Origin: Streptomyces sp. NBRC 109706
GTDB taxonomy: Bacteria; Actinomycetota; Actinomycetes; Streptomycetales; Streptomycetaceae
Assembly: GCF_000974485.1 (NCBI RefSeq)
Contig: NZ_BBOM01000010.1
Coordinates: forward strand, 124,001 to 188,000
Length of the DNA: 64,000 nucleotides
Direction: 5' to 3'
In this document: positions 59,867 to 64,000 of the stretch, one piece after another
Position numbering within the stretch: the stretch's first letter is position 1
How the letters are laid out: every line of letters begins with the position of its first letter
Notes under the pieces: model-generated
The model's database searches: none
What the model was told of the DNA's origin: nothing
The model's input: only the letters and a program-made list of their open reading frames with translations
Translations under genes and position numbers: made by a program

Positions 59867-61083
59867 GAAGCCCCACCCGCAAGAGACTGACGCTGGCCGT
59901 CTCCGCCGTGCTGACGGCGGCCCTGATCACCTCCTGTTCCTCCGACTCCCCGACCGAGGGGCCGCCCGACCCGGCCGGCTCCGCACAGCCGGGGGACGGG
60001 GACGGGGGTGACGCCGAGGAGGCGGAGTTCTTCGAGGAGGACGAGTACACCCGGCAGCTCGCCCTCACCGGGGAGACGCCCGAGGGCCCGGCGGACCGGC
60101 CCTGGGAGCAGATGCTGCGTCCGGAGCTGGTGAGCACCGAGGAGTACGCGATCCCCGACGAGGAGATCCACCTCTGCTTCTCCAACGCCGGCGTCTTCAA
60201 CCCCTGGCGTCAGGTCGGCATGACCACCATGCGGGCCGAGGTGGCGCAGCATCCGGAGATCACCGAGTTCACCGTCCTCGACGCCGAGGGCAAGGACGAC
60301 AAGCAGATATCCGATATCCAGAACCTCAGCAACCAGGACTGCGATCTGCTGATCGTCTCGCCCAACACCACCGCGACGCTGACCCCGGCGGTCGAGGAGG
60401 CCTGCCAGAAGCTGCCGGTGATCGTCTTCGACCGGGGGGTGAACACCGACTGCGCGGTCACCTTCATCCACCCGATCGGCGGCTACGCCTATGGCGCGGC
60501 GGCGGCCGACTTCCTGGTGGAGCACGTGGACTCCGGTGGGAAGATCCTGGCGCTGCGGATCTCCCCCGGCGTCGACGTGTTGGAGAACCGCTGGTCGGCG
60601 GCGGAGATCGCGTTGGAGGAGGCCGGACTCGAAGTCGCCGACGTGGAGTTCACCGAGGGCGACCCGGCCGCGACCAAGTCGATCGTGACGGACGCCATCC
60701 AGCGGCACGGTTCGATCGACGGCGTCTGGATGGACTCCGGCGCCACCGCCGTGGCCGCGATCGAGGCGTTCGAGGACGCCGGCGTCGACGTGCCGCCGAT
60801 CACCGGCGAGGACCAGCAGGACTTCCTCCAGGCGTGGGCCGACAACGACCTCACCGCGATCGCCCCCGGCTACCCCACCTTCCAGTGGCGCACCCCGGTG
60901 ATCGCGGCGCTGGCGGTGCTGCGCGGCGAGGAGGTGCCCGGCGAGTGGGTGCTGCCGCAGCCGGTGATCACCAGCGAGAACCGCGACGACTATCTGCGGG
61001 CCGAGATGCCGCCGCTGCACTACGGGCTGTGCGGCTGCGAGGACCTGCCGGGCTACCCGCAGGACTGGGGAGGCCGCGGGTGA
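59863..61083 (+). CDS. Sugar ABC transporter substrate-binding lipoprotein (Peripla_BP_4)
   Basis: 406 aa, ATGA overlap. Signal RLTLAVSAVLTAALITSC with lipobox Cys near 24, a polar acidic linker to about residue 65, then the periplasmic binding fold: IHLCFSNAGVFNPWRQVGMTTMRAEV, DLLIVSPNTTATLTPAVEEAC, VIVFDRGVNTDCAVTFI and GYPTFQWRTPVIAALAVL. Ribose/xylose/inositol-type binding protein. The exact sugar is unknown; the epimerase and dehydrogenase downstream hint at an unusual hexose, polyol or disaccharide-derived ligand. Confidence 0.92.
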   Translation: MRSPTRKRLTLAVSAVLTAALITSCSSDSPTEGPPDPAGSAQPGDGDGGDAEEAEFFEEDEYTRQLALTGETPEGPADRPWEQMLRPELVSTEEYAIPDEEIHLCFSNAGVFNPWRQVGMTTMRAEVAQHPEITEFTVLDAEGKDDKQISDIQNLSNQDCDLLIVSPNTTATLTPAVEEACQKLPVIVFDRGVNTDCAVTFIHPIGGYAYGAAAADFLVEHVDSGGKILALRISPGVDVLENRWSAAEIALEEAGLEVADVEFTEGDPAATKSIVTDAIQRHGSIDGVWMDSGATAVAAIEAFEDAGVDVPPITGEDQQDFLQAWADNDLTAIAPGYPTFQWRTPVIAALAVLRGEEVPGEWVLPQPVITSENRDDYLRAEMPPLHYGLCGCEDLPGYPQDWGGRG

Positions 61084-61943
61084 GACTCTCCGTCGGAGCC
61101 AACCCGTGGATCTGGCACTCGCCGGTGAACGACGCGGCGCTCGCCGAAACCCTGCCCAGGCTGGCCGAATGGGGCTTTGACGCGGTCGAGTTGCCGCTGG
61201 AGTCGGCGGACGACTGGAACTACGCCGCCACGGCCGAGCTGCTGAAGCGGCACGAGCTGCAGCCGGCGGCCGTGATCGCCGTGATGCCGCCGGGCCGCGA
61301 TCTGGTGCGGACCGAACCGGCGGCGGTCCGCGGCACCCAGGACTATCTGCTGCACTGTGTGGACGCGGCCCAACTGACCGGCGCGCCCGTGGTGGCCGGG
61401 CCGATCTACTCGGCGGTCGGCCGCACCTGGCGGATGACCCCGGACGAACGCGAGGCGGCCTACGCCGAATGGCGTGAGCATCTGGCGCCGGTGGTCGAAC
61501 AGGCCCTGGCCGCCGGGGTGCGGCTGGCCGTCGAACCGCTGAACCGTTACGAGACCAGCCTGTTCAACACCGTCGGCCAGACCCTCCACGCCATGGAGGG
61601 GATGCCGCCGGCCGGTATCGGTGTGGCCCTGGACACCTACCACCAGAACATCGAGGAACGGTCCCTGCCGGACGCCGTGCGTCAGGCCGCCGGCCGGATC
61701 GCGCATGTGCAGGTGTGTGCCAACGACCGGGGCACCCCCGGCGCCGACCACCTCGACTGGTCGGGCTTTCTGCGCGCGTTGCGGGACGCCGGCCACACGG
61801 GACCGCTCTGCATCGAGTCCTTCACCGCGCACAACGACAGCATCGCGGTGGCCGCCTCCGTCTGGCGTCCGCTCGCGGAGAGCCAGGACGAGATCGCGGT
61901 GGCCGGCCTGCGCTTCCTGCGCCGCGCCGGCGCCGCCCTCTGA
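61080..61943 (+). CDS. Sugar phosphate isomerase/epimerase (AP-endonuclease-2 TIM barrel)
   Basis: 287 aa, GTG start overlapping the previous stop. TIM-barrel features: VGANPWIWHSP, WGFDAVELPLE, LAVEPLNRYETSLFNT (metal-binding Glu), IGVALDTYHQNIEE (metal Asp/His) and LCIESFT. These match D-tagatose/D-psicose 3-epimerase-like enzymes with a divalent metal. Cytoplasmic step after import of the sugar. Confidence 0.9.
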   Translation: MRLSVGANPWIWHSPVNDAALAETLPRLAEWGFDAVELPLESADDWNYAATAELLKRHELQPAAVIAVMPPGRDLVRTEPAAVRGTQDYLLHCVDAAQLTGAPVVAGPIYSAVGRTWRMTPDEREAAYAEWREHLAPVVEQALAAGVRLAVEPLNRYETSLFNTVGQTLHAMEGMPPAGIGVALDTYHQNIEERSLPDAVRQAAGRIAHVQVCANDRGTPGADHLDWSGFLRALRDAGHTGPLCIESFTAHNDSIAVAASVWRPLAESQDEIAVAGLRFLRRAGAAL

Positions 61944-61996
61944 CCCAGCACCTTGGGAGCCGCAGCACAAGGAGCGAGAGAGGAAGCAACCCCCAC

Positions 61997-63628
61997 ATGA
62001 AACGCCCATCGAGAATCAGACGACGCACGGTGGTGGCGATGGTCGCCGCGCCGCTGCTCGCCGTCGGCGCACTACCGGTTCTGGCGACCGAGGCCCAGGC
62101 CGCCGAGTTCCGGGCCCTGCTCTTCACCCGGGCCGTGGGCTATGTCCACGGCTCCATCCCCGCGGGCATCGAGATGTTCGAGGAACAGGCCGCCTCGAAC
62201 GACTTCGAGATCGTCGAGACCGACGATCCCGCCGTGTTCAACGATGAAGAACTCGCCACCTACGACGTGGTGATCATGCTCCAGAACTCGGGCATGGTCT
62301 GGGACACCGACGAACAGCGCGCCGCCATCCAGACCTATGTCAACAACGGCGGTGGGGTGGCGGCCATCCACAACACCCTCGACATGGGCATCGAGGAGGA
62401 GTTCCCGTGGTGGGACGACCTCATCAACGGCGGCGCCCATATGCCGACGCACTCCCCCGGCACGCTGGACGGCACCGCGCATGTCGCCGACCGGGTGCAC
62501 CCCTCCACCGCCGGACTGCCCGAACGCTGGGAGCGCGCGGAGGAGTGGTACAACTTCGACCCCAACCCGCGCGGCGACGTGCATGTGCTGGTGACGGCCG
62601 ACGAGTCCACCTACGACCCGGGCGGCGACGCCATGGGCGCCGACCATCCGATCTCCTGGTGCCGCGAGGCCGAGGGCGGCAAGGTGTGGGCCACGGCCAT
62701 GGGCCACGAGTCCGGCGCCTACAGCGAGGCGGAGTTCATCGACCATGTGGTCGGCGGCGTCAAATGGGCGGCCGGCAATCTGCCGGGCGACTGCGGCGGC
62801 ACCGTCTGGAGCAAGTTCGACAAGGTGACGCTGGACGACAACACGTCCGACCCGATGGAGCTGGCTGTCGCCGACGACGGCCGGGTGTTCTTCGCCCAGC
62901 GCGGCGGCGAGCTGAAGATCTACGATCCGGCGACCAACTCCACCGTCACCGCAGGGGTGTTGGACGTCTACACCGGCGGCGAGGACGGACTGGTAGGGCT
63001 CGCGCTCGACCCGGACTTCGCCGACAACGGCTGGGTCTATCTCTACTACGCGCCGGCGGACGCCGACGAGGACATCAACCGGCTGTCCCGTTTCACCGTC
63101 GAGGGCAACTCCCTGGACCAGGCGAGCGAGCAGACGGTGATCGAGGTGCCGGCCTACCGGGACCGGACGTATCCGGAGCCCGGACACACCGGCGGCAGCG
63201 TGGACTTCGGTCCCGACGGCAGCCTCTACCTCTCCACCGGTGACGATGTGCCGCCCAACCTCTCCAGCCACTGGCAGGGTTGGGCCCCGATCGACTGGCG
63301 CGACGGCGAGGAGATGCTGGACGCCGCGCGCACCTCGGGCAACACCAACGACCTGCGGGGCAAGATCCTTCGGGTGCTGCCCGAGGACGGCGGCGGCTAC
63401 TCCGTCCCGGACGGCAACCTCTTCGCCGAGGGCACCGAGGACACCCGGCCCGAGATCTACGCCATGGGCTTCCGCAACCCGTTCCGCTTCACCGTGGACT
63501 CCGAGACCGGCTATGTCCATGTCGCGGACTACGGCCCCGACCGGGGCGGGCCCACCACCGAGCGGGGTCCCGAGGGCCTGGTGGAGTACAACATCATCAA
63601 GGAGCCGGGCAACTTCGGTTGGCAATAA
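61997..63628 (+). pseudogene. Secreted ThuA-domain / PQQ-type sugar dehydrogenase, truncated at 63628
   Basis: 543 aa remain. Signal peptide RRRTVVAMVAAPLLAVGALPVLATEAQAAE; ThuA-like glutamine-amidotransferase-type domain (about 35-270) with MLQNSGMVWD and GGGVAAIHNTLD; then a glucose/sorbosone dehydrogenase beta-propeller start from about 275 with PMELAVADDGRVFFAQRGG, EDGLVGLALDPDF and GHTGGSVDFGPDGSLYLSTGDD. Related proteins continue after EPGNFGW with PYC and several hundred residues more. Here the sequence ends GNFGWQ-stop at exactly the point where AT-richer DNA begins, so the 3-prime part appears displaced by insertion. Confidence 0.85.
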
Positions 63629-63652
63629 TATCGTTTAGGGGTAACACTCTGT
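63612..63652. mobile_element. Probable left junction (attachment site) of an integrated element
   Basis: Host-like coding sequence AACTTCGGTTGG (63611-63622) changes to CAATAATATCGTTTAGGGGTAACACTC, which is distinctly AT-richer than the rest of the window. The junction falls within the dehydrogenase gene and 40 bases before a GIY-YIG gene of the sort carried by actinobacterial integrative elements and phages. The core crossover site cannot be fixed without the other end. Confidence 0.55.
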
Positions 63653-63665
63653 AAGGAGCGTCGCG

Positions 63666-63977
63666 TTGGGCATCACCACTGTGTATCGGGCCTATGACCA
63701 GCAGAAACGCCTGCTGTATGTCGGAATCAGCGACGGCGAGTTCATCCGCCTCAGCCAGCACGCCGCCTCGTCCCCTTGGACCCGGTACGCCGTCACCATC
63801 ACGCTGGAGCGGCACCCCTCCCGGGCCCACGCCATGCGAGCCGAGCGCGCGGCAATCGCCACCGAGGACCCCGTCTGGAACATGGACGGACGCCCCCTGA
63901 GCCGGTTCCGCGCGTGGATGGCTTCCTACCCGTACACCCCGCCGGACGACACCGAGCCCCAAGACACACAGGCGTAA
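63666..63977 (+). CDS. GIY-YIG-like nuclease-domain protein
   Basis: 103 aa from TTG 63666, chosen for AAGGAG at 63653-63658. The start VYRAYDQQKRLLYVGIS with spaced Tyr and YVGIS matches the GIY-YIG core (here VYR...YVG), followed by RLSQHAASSPWTRYA, RAEREAI-like RAERAAI and PVWN, the family's Arg, Glu and Asn positions. Small proteins of this kind are frequent near one end of actinobacterial integrative and conjugative elements. Probably the first element-borne gene; the rest lies beyond the window. Confidence 0.75.
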   Translation: MGITTVYRAYDQQKRLLYVGISDGEFIRLSQHAASSPWTRYAVTITLERHPSRAHAMRAERAAIATEDPVWNMDGRPLSRFRAWMASYPYTPPDDTEPQDTQA

Positions 63978-64000
63978 GTTGCCGCAGCACGGCCCCTGAC

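Noticed and set aside
1..64000. CRISPR arrays, tRNA or rRNA genes
   Set aside because: No regularly spaced repeat array, cloverleaf-like block with CCA-type context, or rRNA-like sequence was noticed on reading; a tRNAscan or Infernal run would be decisive.

Overview
High-GC DNA (roughly 70 percent or more) with third-position G/C codons, many GTG starts, operons joined by ATGA/GTGA overlaps, ECF and ROK regulators, a secreted GH10 xylanase, a rare TTA codon and an actinobacterial-type GIY-YIG protein. This points to a Streptomyces-like actinomycete chromosome; I cannot name the species.

Layout. 1-1.7 kb: a divergent arsenic pair (arsR cut by the window edge, and an arsO-like flavoprotein). 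1.7-9 kb: a ribbon-helix-helix/Clp-N regulator divergent from an operon that begins with a probable leaderless leader peptide, followed by an aldolase, a SsuABC/TauABC-type ABC importer, an MBL-fold hydrolase and an amidohydrolase. 9-18.3 kb, opposite strand: an operon with its own candidate leader peptide, an alpha/beta hydrolase, an oligopeptide-type ABC importer, two LLM flavin monooxygenases and a GntR regulator. Together these two convergent operons look like organosulfur or related scavenging; the substrates are unknown. Each carries one apparent frameshift (about 3690 and 13440).

18.3-28.1 kb: xylanase with an XlnR-like palindrome, an ECF41 sigma factor beside an MMPL exporter, then a small orphan cluster (FAD/NAD(P)-binding enzyme, acyl-adenylating ligase with a TTA codon, and a seven-helix protein resembling PaxB/Pyr4-type membrane terpene cyclases) closed by a strong terminator. 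28.2-38.2 kb: a catabolic operon (ABC importer, hydrolase, FAD hydroxylase, DUF35 protein, thiolase, CoA-transferase, IclR regulator, MFS) preceded by a three-half-site operator of IclR type.

38.4-44.9 kb: an OmpR-type two-component system followed by a VTC-domain, DUF4956 and CotH module with an 11-bp-phased direct repeat in front, then a DUF4333 lipoprotein. 44.9-54.4 kb: an immunity-like island. A minus-strand operon encodes an XRE/TPR regulator, a TIR protein with a repetitive tail, a P-loop NTPase and a membrane protein; divergent to it is a NACHT-LRR (NLR-like) protein, then a methyltransferase. The TIR protein and the NTPase share a short Gly-rich motif that could be a matched amyloid-type signalling motif. 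This is the most likely undescribed system here.

54.9-63.6 kb: a ROK repressor divergent from a sugar ABC transporter, an epimerase-type TIM barrel and a secreted ThuA/PQQ-type sugar dehydrogenase. The dehydrogenase stops abruptly at 63628 where AT-richer sequence and a GIY-YIG gene begin, as expected at the left end of an integrated mobile element that continues outside the window.
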